Source: Maribacter litoralis
GTDB taxonomy: Bacteria; Bacteroidota; Bacteroidia; Flavobacteriales; Flavobacteriaceae
Length of the DNA: 64,000 bases
Direction: 5' to 3'
NCBI RefSeq assembly: GCF_003075045.1
Contig: NZ_QCZD01000003.1
Location: 124,001 to 188,000 of the forward strand
A program made the position numbers and the translations under genes. Positions 33,897-44,260 of this stretch are shown piece by piece. The notes under the pieces are model-generated. The model was given only the letters and a program-made list of their open reading frames with translations. It was not told the origin of the DNA and made no database searches. Position 1 is the stretch's first letter, and the number at the start of each line of letters is the position of its first letter.

Positions 33897-35261
33897 TTAT
33901 AATTCCACATTCAATAATTGACCGGTAAGCTGCAATAATTGTAGCTCTGCCAACTTAGCATCATACTTTGCCAAATTCTTATTGGTCTGCGCGTTCAGTA
34001 AATTGATCTGCGCCTGTCTAAATTCTATTGATGTAATACTACCCAATTGAAACTGCTCTCTTGAGCGTTCAAAATTATTCTGGTTGGTAAATACGTTCTG
34101 TTCCTGAATACGATATATTTTCAGCAAATTCTCATACAATGCCAAGGCATTCTGCATATCTCTATTTACTTCCAGTTCTACCTGTTTTCTTAACAATTCT
34201 TGATTGGCATACGCAATTTTGGCATTTTTTACACTTACCGTTGTACTACCGCCATCAAACAAATTCCACGTTAAACTAGCTCCTAGCGCGTAGTTGCCAG
34301 AATTGGAATTGGTACCGGGAAAAACGGCACCCGTCAAGAAAGCAGAGGGTGCATTCTGGTTCCTGTTCCATCCATAAGAACCTGTTAACCCAATAGTAGG
34401 CAGGTAACCAGATTTGTTCACTTTAATATCGTAAGCATTAATATTTAGATTGGTCTCTGTCTGCAGAACCGCCACGTTATTGGCTATGGCCTGATCCATA
34501 TATTCCACAATTTGAAACTTAGGTATAAATATTACCGTGGTATCTACCATATACTCCGCACTTAAATCCTGATTCAGTACCACATTTAAATCTCGCTTTG
34601 CATTGGCAAGTTGCTGCTCGGTATTCAATAAAGCAATACTATCATTGGTCATATCTACCTGTGCGTTCAAAATATCCAACTTGGTATTCTGCCCATACTC
34701 AAATGAATATTCTGATCTGGTAATCCTATCCCTTGAAATTTCCAAGGCTTGCTTCTGTACATTTCTATTTTCCGTTAAACGGGCAATTTCAAAATATACC
34801 GTAAACATCTGGATCATGGTATTCTCAATTGTCTCACGCGCCTGTAAGCTGCTTAGCTGATATTGCTCTTTTAGTCTTTTGTAATTATAATACCTTCCCA
34901 AACCATCGAACAAGGTATAATTAAGACTTAAACCTGAACTATAACGTTGACTCTCTGCGCCATCAATAGAAATATCATCCCTTGGACTACCGTCATCATT
35001 AACCTGCCCAGGAAACTCGGTCGTAGTATTGTTATTGTTATATGTGGCAGCGGCAGTACCCGTTAATGTTGGAAGATAACCTGAGTTTAGGACACTAGCA
35101 TTATTTTCTGCAATCTCTACCTGACCTTTTGCGATCTCTATTCCAAAATTATTTTCCAATGCCTTGGCTACCGCTTCTTCTTTAGAAAGCGTGGTCTCTT
35201 GTGCCAGAATAGTATATAGCGGTAGAAATACCAATATTGTGATGAATCTTACTTTACTCAT
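33897..35261 (-). CDS. TolC-family outer membrane efflux protein
   Basis: A 454-residue outer membrane channel with a Sec signal (FITILVFLPLYTILA, then Q). It shows two repeated outer membrane efflux halves: long helices with heptads, and beta segments such as SGLSLNYTLFDGLGRYYNY and ALGASLTWNLFDGGSTTVS that follow the family WxLFDGG pattern. It is the third gene of an operon whose first two are the adaptor and RND pump. Its ATG overlaps the pump stop by one base. Substrates are unknown. Confidence 0.93.
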   Translation of the reverse strand: MSKVRFITILVFLPLYTILAQETTLSKEEAVAKALENNFGIEIAKGQVEIAENNASVLNSGYLPTLTGTAAATYNNNNTTTEFPGQVNDDGSPRDDISIDGAESQRYSSGLSLNYTLFDGLGRYYNYKRLKEQYQLSSLQARETIENTMIQMFTVYFEIARLTENRNVQKQALEISRDRITRSEYSFEYGQNTKLDILNAQVDMTNDSIALLNTEQQLANAKRDLNVVLNQDLSAEYMVDTTVIFIPKFQIVEYMDQAIANNVAVLQTETNLNINAYDIKVNKSGYLPTIGLTGSYGWNRNQNAPSAFLTGAVFPGTNSNSGNYALGASLTWNLFDGGSTTVSVKNAKIAYANQELLRKQVELEVNRDMQNALALYENLLKIYRIQEQNVFTNQNNFERSREQFQLGSITSIEFRQAQINLLNAQTNKNLAKYDAKLAELQLLQLTGQLLNVEL

Positions 35262-38200
35262 TATAACTTATCTAGATTCTTATGTGTTTCTGAACCATTT
35301 TCAATGATATCGTGTGAATGGCCTTCTAAATGTGAGGCTTCTTTCTTTTCCTTAATGGCTCTTTCTACTTCTTCTTTTGTAATCTTATGTCCGGAAGCGA
35401 ATGATAAATTCTGAGCTTTTAAATTATTACTGAAGGATAAGAACAACGGCAGCATCAATAAAGTAAGTACCGTAGCTATACCAATACCATAAGCAATGGA
35501 AATTGCCATTGGCTTTAAGAATTGCGCCTGTCTACTGGTCTCTAACATTAATGGAGCTAAACCGGCGATCGTGGTTACCGATGTTAAGAAAATTGCCCTA
35601 AATCTTGATTTACCGGCTTCAAAAATGGCGTTGTCAAAAGACATACCTTCCCTTAAATTAGAATTGAACTTACCTATGAGTACCAAACCATCATTTACCA
35701 TAATACCGATCAATGCAATGATACCCAATATAGAAAGTACGTTTATAGGAAAATCATGAATCCAGTGACCCCAAGCAACTGCGGTAAAGCTAAATGGCAC
35801 CAATAACAATAACATTAACGGCTGACTGAAACTTCTAAACGTAAATGCAATTGTGATGTATATTAAAAGGATTACCGTAAATCCAACCAGTTTTAAAGAC
35901 CCTGTCAACTTCTCCAATTCTCTATTTTGCCCTTCATAAGAAGCACTTACCGTTGGATATTTAGATTGTATTTCCGGCATGTGTACGTTCTGAATCTCTG
36001 TCATGATTTCCGTAGGACTATCCTTTACATCTTTCATATCTGCGGATACCTGAATTTCTCGCCTTCCTTCTAAACGGTTGATGGCTACATCTCCACGAAC
36101 AATAGTATAATCTGCAACCTCGCTTAATGGCACACGCTCACCAGATGGAGTTACAATTCTCATATCATCTAAATTGGAAATTGAAGAACGCTCTTCTCTA
36201 TCATAGCGCACCCAAACCCTAATCTCATCTTGTGACCTTTGAAAACGTTGTGCCTGTACACCAAAGAAACCGGCACGAACCTGGGTCATTAAAGCTTGAA
36301 GATCCAAGCCAAGTAAATAGGCATTTTCCTTTAAGGTCAATCTGATTTCTTTAATACCGGCAGGATCATTATCGGCAATATCCTTTAATCTTGGGTTTTT
36401 AGTAAGAATTTCTTTAAGCTCAACCTTTGCAGCCTTTAATTGCTCTATATTATTCCCTAATAAGGATACCGATACAGGCGATCCTCCAAAATTACCACCA
36501 GAACCATAGATCAAACTTTCTACGCCTAAAACCGGTCCCACCAATTCTTCCAATCTACGGGTAACCATATCCGCAGAAATCTCATTAGGTCTTTCTTCGC
36601 CTGGTAATAGGTTAATGGTCAATACCGCAGATGAAGAACCTGGTCCCAATCTTCTGATCATATTTTCAAAAACCATTTTATCGCCTTCAGGAAAATATTT
36701 ATCGGACAGTTCTTGATTTACTATGATTGCTTTCTCCTCTATAAATGAAATAATAGAATCTGTTATTTTCTCATTGGTTCCGTTTGGCATTTCTAGCTCT
36801 ATACCCACACGGTCACTGGCAATTCTTGGAAAGAAAGCCGTTCTAATAATACCACCACCAACAGAACCTAACGTTAATATGAATGCCGAAGCGAAAACGG
36901 CGAACATAAATATTTTATGATTCATTGAAAATCTCAATACGGGAGTATAAAGATTATCACGCATCCATACCATTAATCTATCTCCAAACTCATTGATTAC
37001 CCTAAGTTTGGCAAATGCATTTGCGAATCCGCTTTTTGGCTTGGTATCAATAGGCTGTAATGCTTTTGAATGTGCCAAGTGAGCTGGTAATATGACCAAT
37101 GCCTCTACCAATGACACCACCAATGTTAAAATAACGATTACGGATACTTCACCAAAGAATTCCCCAATTCTACTATCTAAAAACAAGAAAATAGAGAATG
37201 CCAAAATAGTGGTTATAATAGCGGAAATAATTGGAGGCAATACCTCCATAGTACCGTCTACAGCTGCTTGAACAGGAGATTTACCCTTTTCATAATGCTG
37301 ATAGATGTTCTCTGCAATTACAATACCATCATCTACCAGAATACCAATTACGATAATCATACCAAATAACGACAGTACATTAATGGTAACATCAAAGAAT
37401 CCCGCAAAAACAAACATTCCTAAAAATGCTACTGGCAACCCAAAGGCCACCCAGAACGCCAATCTTGTATTCAAGAAAAGAGATAGGAATATTAATACCA
37501 ATACCATACCCATTATGGCATTTTCGGTTAGCAACTGTGTTCTTTGATTTAGCGTGATAGATTGGTCGGAAACAACATCTAACTTTATATTGTTGTACTT
37601 TTCATTAAAATCATCAACATATTCATTCACCTGATCCGCAGCTAAAATAAGATCTTCATTATTTGTACTTGTAATTGTAGTACTAACAGAAAGGTTACCG
37701 TTAAAATAACTTGCATTTGGTGTTTCGGCAAAACGATCTCTTACCTCAGCAACGTCTTTTAAACGTATTACGTTACCAGATTGATCTGCCCTAACCACAA
37801 GGTTATTTAGTTCACTACCATAATAAGACCGGTTATTTGCACGAATTAAATACTCTTCGGCATCAGTCTTAATATTACCACCGGTAACTAGTATATTGGC
37901 ATTACCAACTGCATTCGCTACTTCTGTAAATGATAAACCATAGGCCAACAGGTCATTCTCGTTTACAGCAATTTCAATTTCTTCATCTGGGAAGCCAGAA
38001 AGTTCTATTTGAGAAATACCATCCATGGCACGTAGATCATTTTCGATCTCCCTACCCACGCTTTTTAATGTTGCCAACGGAATATTTTCACCGCTAATGG
38101 CAAATGCTATGGTTTGACGAACGGTCTCTAACTTTGCAACAATTAAAGGTTCCATGCCCGTTGGGAAAGTTGGCACCCTATCTACCGCATTCTTGACCTC

Positions 38201-38521
38201 TAAAAGCATGAAATCAATGTTCTCTCCCTTCTCGATTTCTACATTGATCGTACCACTATTCTCCCTTGAAGTGGAAGTTACACGATCCACGCCCTCCAAG
38301 CCTTTTAGGTTGTCTTCTATCTTTAAGACGATACCCTCTTCTACCTCTTGTGGTGAAGCTCCTGGATAGGTAATAGTGATGGAAATATTCTTAGAATCGG
38401 TAAGTGGGAAAAAAGAAGATTTCAAAGCCTTTGCGCCAACAATACCAAAAAGGGCAAAGGAAATTACTACGACATTAACGGCAACGTGATACCGAATAAA
38501 ATATTCAATAAGTTTACGCAT
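35261..38521 (-). CDS. RND-family efflux pump
   Basis: A 1086-residue inner membrane transporter of the AcrB/HAE superfamily with the twelve-helix layout. Landmarks are the start VNVVVISFALFGIVGAKAL, the N-terminal porter motif TYPGASPQEVEE, and the TM4 proton relay region IIVIGILVDDGIVIAENIYQ with its paired Asp. The second half repeats it as IIALIGIMVNDGLVLIGKFN. The C-terminus has a soluble tail with several His residues (about 1060-1086). It works with the adaptor and TolC proteins encoded next to it. The start and stop overlap both neighbours by one base. Confidence 0.95.
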   Translation of the reverse strand: MRKLIEYFIRYHVAVNVVVISFALFGIVGAKALKSSFFPLTDSKNISITITYPGASPQEVEEGIVLKIEDNLKGLEGVDRVTSTSRENSGTINVEIEKGENIDFMLLEVKNAVDRVPTFPTGMEPLIVAKLETVRQTIAFAISGENIPLATLKSVGREIENDLRAMDGISQIELSGFPDEEIEIAVNENDLLAYGLSFTEVANAVGNANILVTGGNIKTDAEEYLIRANNRSYYGSELNNLVVRADQSGNVIRLKDVAEVRDRFAETPNASYFNGNLSVSTTITSTNNEDLILAADQVNEYVDDFNEKYNNIKLDVVSDQSITLNQRTQLLTENAIMGMVLVLIFLSLFLNTRLAFWVAFGLPVAFLGMFVFAGFFDVTINVLSLFGMIIVIGILVDDGIVIAENIYQHYEKGKSPVQAAVDGTMEVLPPIISAIITTILAFSIFLFLDSRIGEFFGEVSVIVILTLVVSLVEALVILPAHLAHSKALQPIDTKPKSGFANAFAKLRVINEFGDRLMVWMRDNLYTPVLRFSMNHKIFMFAVFASAFILTLGSVGGGIIRTAFFPRIASDRVGIELEMPNGTNEKITDSIISFIEEKAIIVNQELSDKYFPEGDKMVFENMIRRLGPGSSSAVLTINLLPGEERPNEISADMVTRRLEELVGPVLGVESLIYGSGGNFGGSPVSVSLLGNNIEQLKAAKVELKEILTKNPRLKDIADNDPAGIKEIRLTLKENAYLLGLDLQALMTQVRAGFFGVQAQRFQRSQDEIRVWVRYDREERSSISNLDDMRIVTPSGERVPLSEVADYTIVRGDVAINRLEGRREIQVSADMKDVKDSPTEIMTEIQNVHMPEIQSKYPTVSASYEGQNRELEKLTGSLKLVGFTVILLIYITIAFTFRSFSQPLMLLLLVPFSFTAVAWGHWIHDFPINVLSILGIIALIGIMVNDGLVLIGKFNSNLREGMSFDNAIFEAGKSRFRAIFLTSVTTIAGLAPLMLETSRQAQFLKPMAISIAYGIGIATVLTLLMLPLFLSFSNNLKAQNLSFASGHKITKEEVERAIKEKKEASHLEGHSHDIIENGSETHKNLDKL

Positions 38522-39651
38522 TATCCTTTTGTATTTTCTGGTTGTTCACCATAAATTTTCACTGACATACCGGTATATGCACCGCTTATAGGTTTGGACA
38601 CGATCGTTACGCCATCAGGTACTTTTTTAAGCACTACACGTTTATCTGAAAAATAAACAGGTTCTACATCTATAACATCAAGTACAGAATCTCTTACAAC
38701 AAAAATCTTATTGCCTTCCAATAAAAGTCCTCTGTCTACCTCAATAGCGTTTTCTTCTTTCTTAGCATCTAAATCTGCCTCTAAATACATGCCTTCCCTT
38801 AAATTCCCGTCCTCTACCTCTATGTAGGCATTAACGGTTTGGGTCAATTGGTCAATACTACCGTTAATTCTGGTAACCTTTCCTTTATACGTACTATTAT
38901 CATCTAGATTGGTCAACTCTACAGATTCCCCCACTTTCAATAAATCTGTATACCGTTTACTTATGGCCACTTCAAGTTCATAAACCTCTGGGTTAATAAA
39001 CTCCCCTAATTTTTGACCTGATCTTACCAAAGTACCTTCTGTTACCAAAGTCTCGGTAAGTACCCCAGAAAATGGTGCCGTAATTCTGTATTTGGCAAGC
39101 CTCTGCTCTAAATTCTTAACATTGTAATAGCTCGTTAAAATACCTCTGCCCGAGATAAAGAACTTTTCTTTCTCCGAACCCATTTGCGGCAAAGCCGGAG
39201 TACTTTTTGACATATCAAAATTTGCTAGGTACTCTTGCCATTTTGGATAAATATCCGGGTAGTCTAAACGCAAATCTGGCATTACCGCCGTTAATTGATT
39301 AAAGAGATTACTTTTGGCAGACTGTACGCTTGCTGCATATTCATCTGCGTCTATATTAATGATGGTCTCCCCCCTTCTAAAAGTTTGACCTTCCTTAAAT
39401 AATTTACTACCTTTTTTGAAAACACCTTGAACCTCTGCAAACAACTCTACACGCTGTTTGGCAGTTAAATTACCATTTGCAGATACTACAATGGGCACCG
39501 TACCATTTTCAACCACCTCGGTAAAAACAGTTTTTACTACCTTCTCAGATTTAGGCTTGAATGTTTTTTTACTATCAATAATATAACCCGCAAGAAAAAT
39601 GGATACTACAATTAGTAAAATACCTAGTACGGTAAAAATAATTTTTCGCAT
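38521..39651 (-). CDS. RND efflux periplasmic adaptor
   Basis: A 376-residue membrane-fusion protein with an N-terminal hydrophobic anchor (IIFTVLGILLIVVSIFLAGYI). It has a lipoyl-like domain split by a short helical hairpin (seen around VFKKGSKLFKEGQTFRRGE and ITAPFSGVLTETLVTEGTL), a beta barrel and a C-terminal membrane-proximal domain (KIYGEQPENTKG end). It links the pump to the outer membrane channel. It is the first gene of the adaptor-pump-TolC operon. Confidence 0.93.
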   Translation of the reverse strand: MRKIIFTVLGILLIVVSIFLAGYIIDSKKTFKPKSEKVVKTVFTEVVENGTVPIVVSANGNLTAKQRVELFAEVQGVFKKGSKLFKEGQTFRRGETIINIDADEYAASVQSAKSNLFNQLTAVMPDLRLDYPDIYPKWQEYLANFDMSKSTPALPQMGSEKEKFFISGRGILTSYYNVKNLEQRLAKYRITAPFSGVLTETLVTEGTLVRSGQKLGEFINPEVYELEVAISKRYTDLLKVGESVELTNLDDNSTYKGKVTRINGSIDQLTQTVNAYIEVEDGNLREGMYLEADLDAKKEENAIEVDRGLLLEGNKIFVVRDSVLDVIDVEPVYFSDKRVVLKKVPDGVTIVSKPISGAYTGMSVKIYGEQPENTKG

Positions 39652-40080
39652 TTTATTATAATTTATAAGCGTATTTCAAAAAACACAGGATCAAAAGTAC
39701 TTTTAAATATCCTTTATCATTCTGACGATTAAATGAAACGACCAAATTCAAACCTGAAACGACTTTGAAACATTCTCAGCTTTGAGCACCGTAATCTTTT
39801 CATCACCATTTCCCTAAAGAGCATTTAACATCAACGTTTAAAAAACTATTACCGTCTAAGACAACAATCAAAATATTGTTAAAACAAGCTGCATTTTTAA
39901 ACAGACTTTAACTAGAAACTTTTGGAAATCAATTAATCTTTGGCGAAACTACAAAAAAACACATCTGGCATTGAAAGCCTTTATGGTTAAAGTAATCATA
40001 AAAAAATATGACTTTTACGTTCGCTATAAAATAAAAAAGGGATGCTTTCGCATCCCTTTTACCATATATTCTACACTGAT
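39652..40080. other. Intergenic region upstream of the RND operon
   Basis: No gene is seen in these 429 bases. The part near 39652-39950 should hold the promoter of the efflux operon, but I see no convincing TTTG/TAnnTTTG pair. The right end holds the terminator of the LRR gene. Confidence 0.5.
40035..40060 (-). terminator. Terminator of the LRR protein gene at 40081
   Basis: Stem GGGATGC (40039-40045) and GCATCCC (40050-40056), loop TTTC, bordered by A/T runs. On the minus strand it ends in a T run. Confidence 0.85.
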
Positions 40081-40965
40081 TTAATTTCGTTTTACATCTT
40101 CGTATTTGGTATCCACAATACGTGTTCTATTTGCTTCTCCTGTACCAAATTTCATATTTAAAAATTCGTCATCACTATCAAAAACGGCTAGTTTAGTGCT
40201 TTGCATTCGTAACAACGAATTAAGCGACCTAAAATCATTTCCCTGTAATTGAACAAATTCTAGATTACTTAAGGTTGCCATACCACTAGGCATATCTCCC
40301 TCAAACTGATTATAAGAAAGAATTAATTCTCTCAAGTTCACCAAGCGACCTAAATCAACCTCTATTTCTCCTGCAAGCTTATTGCCAAACAACTCTAAAC
40401 GCTCTAATTTTTGAAGTTTTTCTAACGACCTAGGTAGATTACCCTCTAGGTAATTACTGGATAGGTTCAACGTTTTAAGATTAGGAATTTCACCAATGCC
40501 TTCTGGAATTTCACCTTGAAACAAGTTGTTGAACATAGAAAGCTCTTCCAATTGTTTCATTTTTGAATACTCTTGCGGTAATGTACCCGAGATCTTATTC
40601 ATTTCTAAACGTAATGATATCAAATTTTCTAAGCTGAAAAGGTCCTTAGGCAAATTACCTTCTAGAACATTGAAAGCAAGGTTCAACGATTTTAAATGAG
40701 TAAGGGCAGATATACCGTCTGGGATTGCTCCCGTTAGATTATTACGATACAATTTTAAACCAACCACATGACCATCTACTACCTCAACACCATGCCAACT
40801 AGATGGATCGGCTTTAAGATCCCATTTTTGTTGCCATTGCTCACCAACGGTACTTTGGTTGAATTCTATTAAATACTGTTTCTCACTTGCCGGTATTTGG
40901 GCTTGCACCAAAACACTACAAGCCAGAAGAATAAATAAGCAGGTTTGTTTGATATTATTTTTCAT
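40081..40965 (-). CDS. Secreted leucine-rich-repeat protein
   Basis: A 294-residue protein with a Sec signal (LFILLACSVLVQA, then QIP). The N-terminal cap has WQQKWDLKADPSSWHGVEV. About seven plant-type LRRs of about 24 residues follow, with pattern LxxLxxLxLxxNxLxGxIP, e.g. LKTLNLSSNYLEGNLPRSL. The C-terminal tail after the repeats ends with NRTRIVDTKYEDVK, which the paralogue at 41177-42052 shares. It is probably a surface or extracellular binding protein. No T9SS C-terminal domain is obvious. Each of the pair has its own terminator. Confidence 0.88.
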   Translation of the reverse strand: MKNNIKQTCLFILLACSVLVQAQIPASEKQYLIEFNQSTVGEQWQQKWDLKADPSSWHGVEVVDGHVVGLKLYRNNLTGAIPDGISALTHLKSLNLAFNVLEGNLPKDLFSLENLISLRLEMNKISGTLPQEYSKMKQLEELSMFNNLFQGEIPEGIGEIPNLKTLNLSSNYLEGNLPRSLEKLQKLERLELFGNKLAGEIEVDLGRLVNLRELILSYNQFEGDMPSGMATLSNLEFVQLQGNDFRSLNSLLRMQSTKLAVFDSDDEFLNMKFGTGEANRTRIVDTKYEDVKRN

Positions 40966-41113
40966 ACTGAAAAAATTAGATTTTGGGGGATTTCAATTCG
41001 TACAATTAACACCTAAAAACATCATTTAGAATACTTTGGTGTAAAAAGTACTTTTATTATAACGTGCGAAAATTACATTTATGATAGTTTGGTATTTTAA
41101 ATTGTAGAAAAAT

Positions 41114-41146
41114 AAAAAAGAGATGCTGTTCAACATCTCTTTTTTT
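41114..41146 (-). terminator. Terminator of the LRR protein gene at 41177
   Basis: Stem with core GAGATG / CATCTC extended by A6/T7 arms (41114-41125 and 41134-41145) around an 8-base loop. Confidence 0.8.
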
Positions 41147-41176
41147 CACCAAACTAACTAAAAGTGTAAACTACTC

Positions 41177-42052
41177 TTACTCTTCTATATCTTCAAACTT
41201 CGTATCTGCCATTCTGGTTCTACTGAAGTTAATATCCTTAAATTCAATTTTCTCATCTTCCTTATCATAATCAAAAACCAAGTACTCTTTAGTTTCCAAA
41301 AGTTCTAAAGCTTTAAATGAACTGAAATTGTTATTCTGTATTTGAAAAACCTCTAAACTCGCCAATTGTGAAAATTCATTCGGAATATCACCAATAAGCC
41401 TATTATTTGCCAATACCAATTCTTTCAACTTACTAAGGTTACCCATATCTCTTGGAATAGTACCTTCTAGTCTATTTTCAAAAAGACCAAGGGTCTCTAA
41501 TTGAGACAACGCACCTAATGAACTAGGAATATCGCCGTGCAACTCATTACTAGAAAGGTTCAACACCTTTAAACCTTTTAAATTACCTACCGAAGCAGGA
41601 ATTTCACCTGTAAAAAAATTATTGAATGCAGAAAGCTCCTCTAATTGTAACAAACTACCAATACCTTCTGGCAGCTCACCATTTAGCCTGTTCATTTCTA
41701 ATTTCAATACTTTTAAATTGGAGAGATTTTCTATTTCTACCGGTAACTTACCTGTCAATGAATTAAAAGCAAGGTTTAAAACTCTTAAATTCTCCAAATC
41801 ACCAATCTCTGAGGATAGCGACCCCATTAAATTATTATGGAACAAGTTGATTTCAACTACCTTATCATCTTCAACCTTAACGCCATGCCATGAAGAAACC
41901 GGAGCTTTTAAATCCCACTTCTTTACCCAATGCATACCATTGGTAGTTTCATAAAGGTCAATTAATGCTTTTTTCTCTTTTTTAGAAACTTCTGCAAAAC
42001 AAACGGTTGTTAGAAACAACAAGCTGAAACTTAAATAGTATAGTTTTTTCAT
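41177..42052 (-). CDS. Secreted leucine-rich-repeat protein, paralogue
   Basis: A 291-residue protein with the signal LYYLSFSLLFLTTVCFA. The N-terminal cap is KKWDLKAPVSSWHGVKVED, followed by LRRs of the plant type (e.g. LKVLNLSSNELHGDIPSSL). The tail includes FSRTRMADTKFEDIEE, closely similar to that of the neighbour at 40081. The two genes probably arose by tandem duplication. They lie on the same strand but are separated by about 210 bases with a terminator, so they are likely transcribed separately. Function is unknown. Confidence 0.88.
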   Translation of the reverse strand: MKKLYYLSFSLLFLTTVCFAEVSKKEKKALIDLYETTNGMHWVKKWDLKAPVSSWHGVKVEDDKVVEINLFHNNLMGSLSSEIGDLENLRVLNLAFNSLTGKLPVEIENLSNLKVLKLEMNRLNGELPEGIGSLLQLEELSAFNNFFTGEIPASVGNLKGLKVLNLSSNELHGDIPSSLGALSQLETLGLFENRLEGTIPRDMGNLSKLKELVLANNRLIGDIPNEFSQLASLEVFQIQNNNFSSFKALELLETKEYLVFDYDKEDEKIEFKDINFSRTRMADTKFEDIEE

Positions 42053-42213
42053 ATGATGGTGGTTTGGTATTCGTATTCAACTAAGAATTATCCTACAAAT
42101 TTGAACTAATAACGTTGAAAACTGAAAGTTTATCGTTGATTTACCCTGCTTTGTTGTGAAACTACCAAAATATGTTGTGAAACCCCTGAAATCTGTGGTA
42201 AGAAAATTACGAT

Positions 42214-44124
42214 TTACGTTAACTCCTCAATATCAATGGTTAAGGTTTCCCACTTTTGCATTAACGTCTCCAATTTCTTCTTTTTGGCTTGGTAACCATC
42301 AAAGAAATTAGGTTCCGCAATAGTGGCATCATAATCTACAAGCAGGTTATGATCAATTTCCTTAATTTCTTTTTCTAAAGTACCGATCTTACTTTCTACC
42401 GAACTCAATTGATTTTTAAGACTCTTAATTTTTTTCTGATCCTGAAAAGATGTGGATGCTTTTGGTTTTTCCTTCTCTGCAATTACTGTTTGTTTTTTTT
42501 CAATAGACCTAAAATCTTCTACTTTTCTTTGCTCTAAATAGAAATCAACATCGCCCAAATATTCTCTAATTTTTTGATCTTTAAATTCATAGACCTTATT
42601 GGTAAGTCCTTGTAAAAAATCTCTATCATGAGAAACCAATATTAGGGTTCCTTCAAAATTTAAACAAGCCTGCTTTAATACGTTCTTAGATTTAATATCC
42701 AAGTGGTTGGTAGGCTCATCCATTACAAGCACATTGAAGGGCTGTAAAAGCATTTTAGCTAAAGCCAAACGGTTACGTTCACCACCAGATAGTACTTTTA
42801 CGTATTTATCCACTTCATCGCCCCTAAATAAAAACGATCCTAAAATATCTCTTACCTTGCTTCTGTTCTTTTCATTTGCCGCATCAATCATAGTATCTAG
42901 TATGGTTTTGTTACCATCTAAATATTCTGCTTGGTTCTGAGCAAAATATCCTATTTGAACATTGTGCCCCAGCTTTAGGTGACCTTCATGTTCTAGTTCG
43001 CCAACTATAATCTTTGCCAAAGTAGATTTACCTTGTCCGTTCTGACCTACAAAGGCGGTTTTGCTATTACGCTCTATAAGTAGATTAATATCGTTCAACA
43101 CCAATTTACTACCGTAAGATTTGGAAAGCTCCTCTATTTCTACAACAACTTTACCTGGCGTAACGGAAATAGGAAAACGCAAGCTCATAACACTATTGTC
43201 ATCTTCATCTACCTCAATGCGCTCAATTTTATCGAGCTTTTTTATCAATGATTGCGCCATTGAAGCTTTGGTAGATTTAGCTCTAAACTTTTCTATTAAT
43301 CGTTCTGCCTGTTGAATTTCTTTCTCTTGATTTTTTTGAGCGTTAATTTGTTGTTGCTTGATTTCGTTTCTTAAAACCAAGTACTCGGTATATGGCTTAT
43401 TATAATCGTATATACGACCTAAAGAAATTTCTATGGTTCTATTGGTAACGTTATCCAAGAACATTCTATCGTGAGAAACAATTACCACTGCACCGGTATA
43501 ATTGTTCAAAAACTGTTCAAACCAAATAATGGATTCAATATCCAAGTGGTTAGTAGGCTCATCGAGAAGCAGTACATCATTACTTTGTAGTAAAAGTTTT
43601 GCCAGTTCTATTCGCATTCGCCAGCCACCGGAGAATGTTTCGGTCTTTTTATCGAAATCTTCTCTTTTAAAACCTAAACCTTGAAGTATTTTCTCTGTTT
43701 CACCTTGGTAATTATAACCGCCCAAAATTTCATAATGTTGGGTGATATCACTTAAATCTACTATTAATTGATTGTATGATTCAGATTCGTAGTCCGTTCG
43801 TTCTGCAAGTTGATGATTGATTTCATCTAACTTTAATTCTAAAGCCTTGATCTCTTCAAAAGCCTGATAAGCCTCTTCTAAAACCGACCTACCTTGAACA
43901 AAATCTATATCCTGCCTTAAAAAGCCAATTTTAATGTCTTTTTCAACCGCAATGACACCGGTATCCAAAGCCATATCTTTATTGAGCAGTTTTAATAAGG
44001 TTGACTTACCAGCTCCGTTTTTACCTACTAGTCCTACTCGATTACCCGCATTTAAACGAAATGAAATTTCTTCAAATAGATATTCTCCTCCAAAAGAGAC
44101 AGATAGGTTGTGAACGTTTAACAT
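42214..44124 (-). CDS. ABC-F family ATPase
   Basis: A 636-residue soluble protein with two ABC domains and no membrane segments. Walker A motifs are GLVGKNGAGKSTLLKLL and FVGQNGQGKSTLAKIIV. Signature motifs are TFSGGWRMRIELAK and VLSGGERNRLALAK. Walker B regions are VLLLDEPTNHLDI and VLVMDEPTNHLDI. The inter-domain linker (P-site tRNA interaction motif region) is Lys/Gln-rich around residues 245-300, and a C-terminal coiled coil is present. ABC-F proteins act on ribosomes, some giving antibiotic resistance. This one resembles the general housekeeping group (Uup/YheS-like) and I cannot give a firm symbol. Confidence 0.92.
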   Translation of the reverse strand: MLNVHNLSVSFGGEYLFEEISFRLNAGNRVGLVGKNGAGKSTLLKLLNKDMALDTGVIAVEKDIKIGFLRQDIDFVQGRSVLEEAYQAFEEIKALELKLDEINHQLAERTDYESESYNQLIVDLSDITQHYEILGGYNYQGETEKILQGLGFKREDFDKKTETFSGGWRMRIELAKLLLQSNDVLLLDEPTNHLDIESIIWFEQFLNNYTGAVVIVSHDRMFLDNVTNRTIEISLGRIYDYNKPYTEYLVLRNEIKQQQINAQKNQEKEIQQAERLIEKFRAKSTKASMAQSLIKKLDKIERIEVDEDDNSVMSLRFPISVTPGKVVVEIEELSKSYGSKLVLNDINLLIERNSKTAFVGQNGQGKSTLAKIIVGELEHEGHLKLGHNVQIGYFAQNQAEYLDGNKTILDTMIDAANEKNRSKVRDILGSFLFRGDEVDKYVKVLSGGERNRLALAKMLLQPFNVLVMDEPTNHLDIKSKNVLKQACLNFEGTLILVSHDRDFLQGLTNKVYEFKDQKIREYLGDVDFYLEQRKVEDFRSIEKKQTVIAEKEKPKASTSFQDQKKIKSLKNQLSSVESKIGTLEKEIKEIDHNLLVDYDATIAEPNFFDGYQAKKKKLETLMQKWETLTIDIEELT

Positions 44125-44260
44125 AAATTCTTATTCTTCTTGTTGACCTAAGGTGTGTATAACATATACCCATACCTTTTGTACTTAATTATCTTTTCTT
44201 GATATAGATATAAGACAAGAAAAATGCCTTAAAATCGTACCTTAGTATAAAGTTTTGCAA

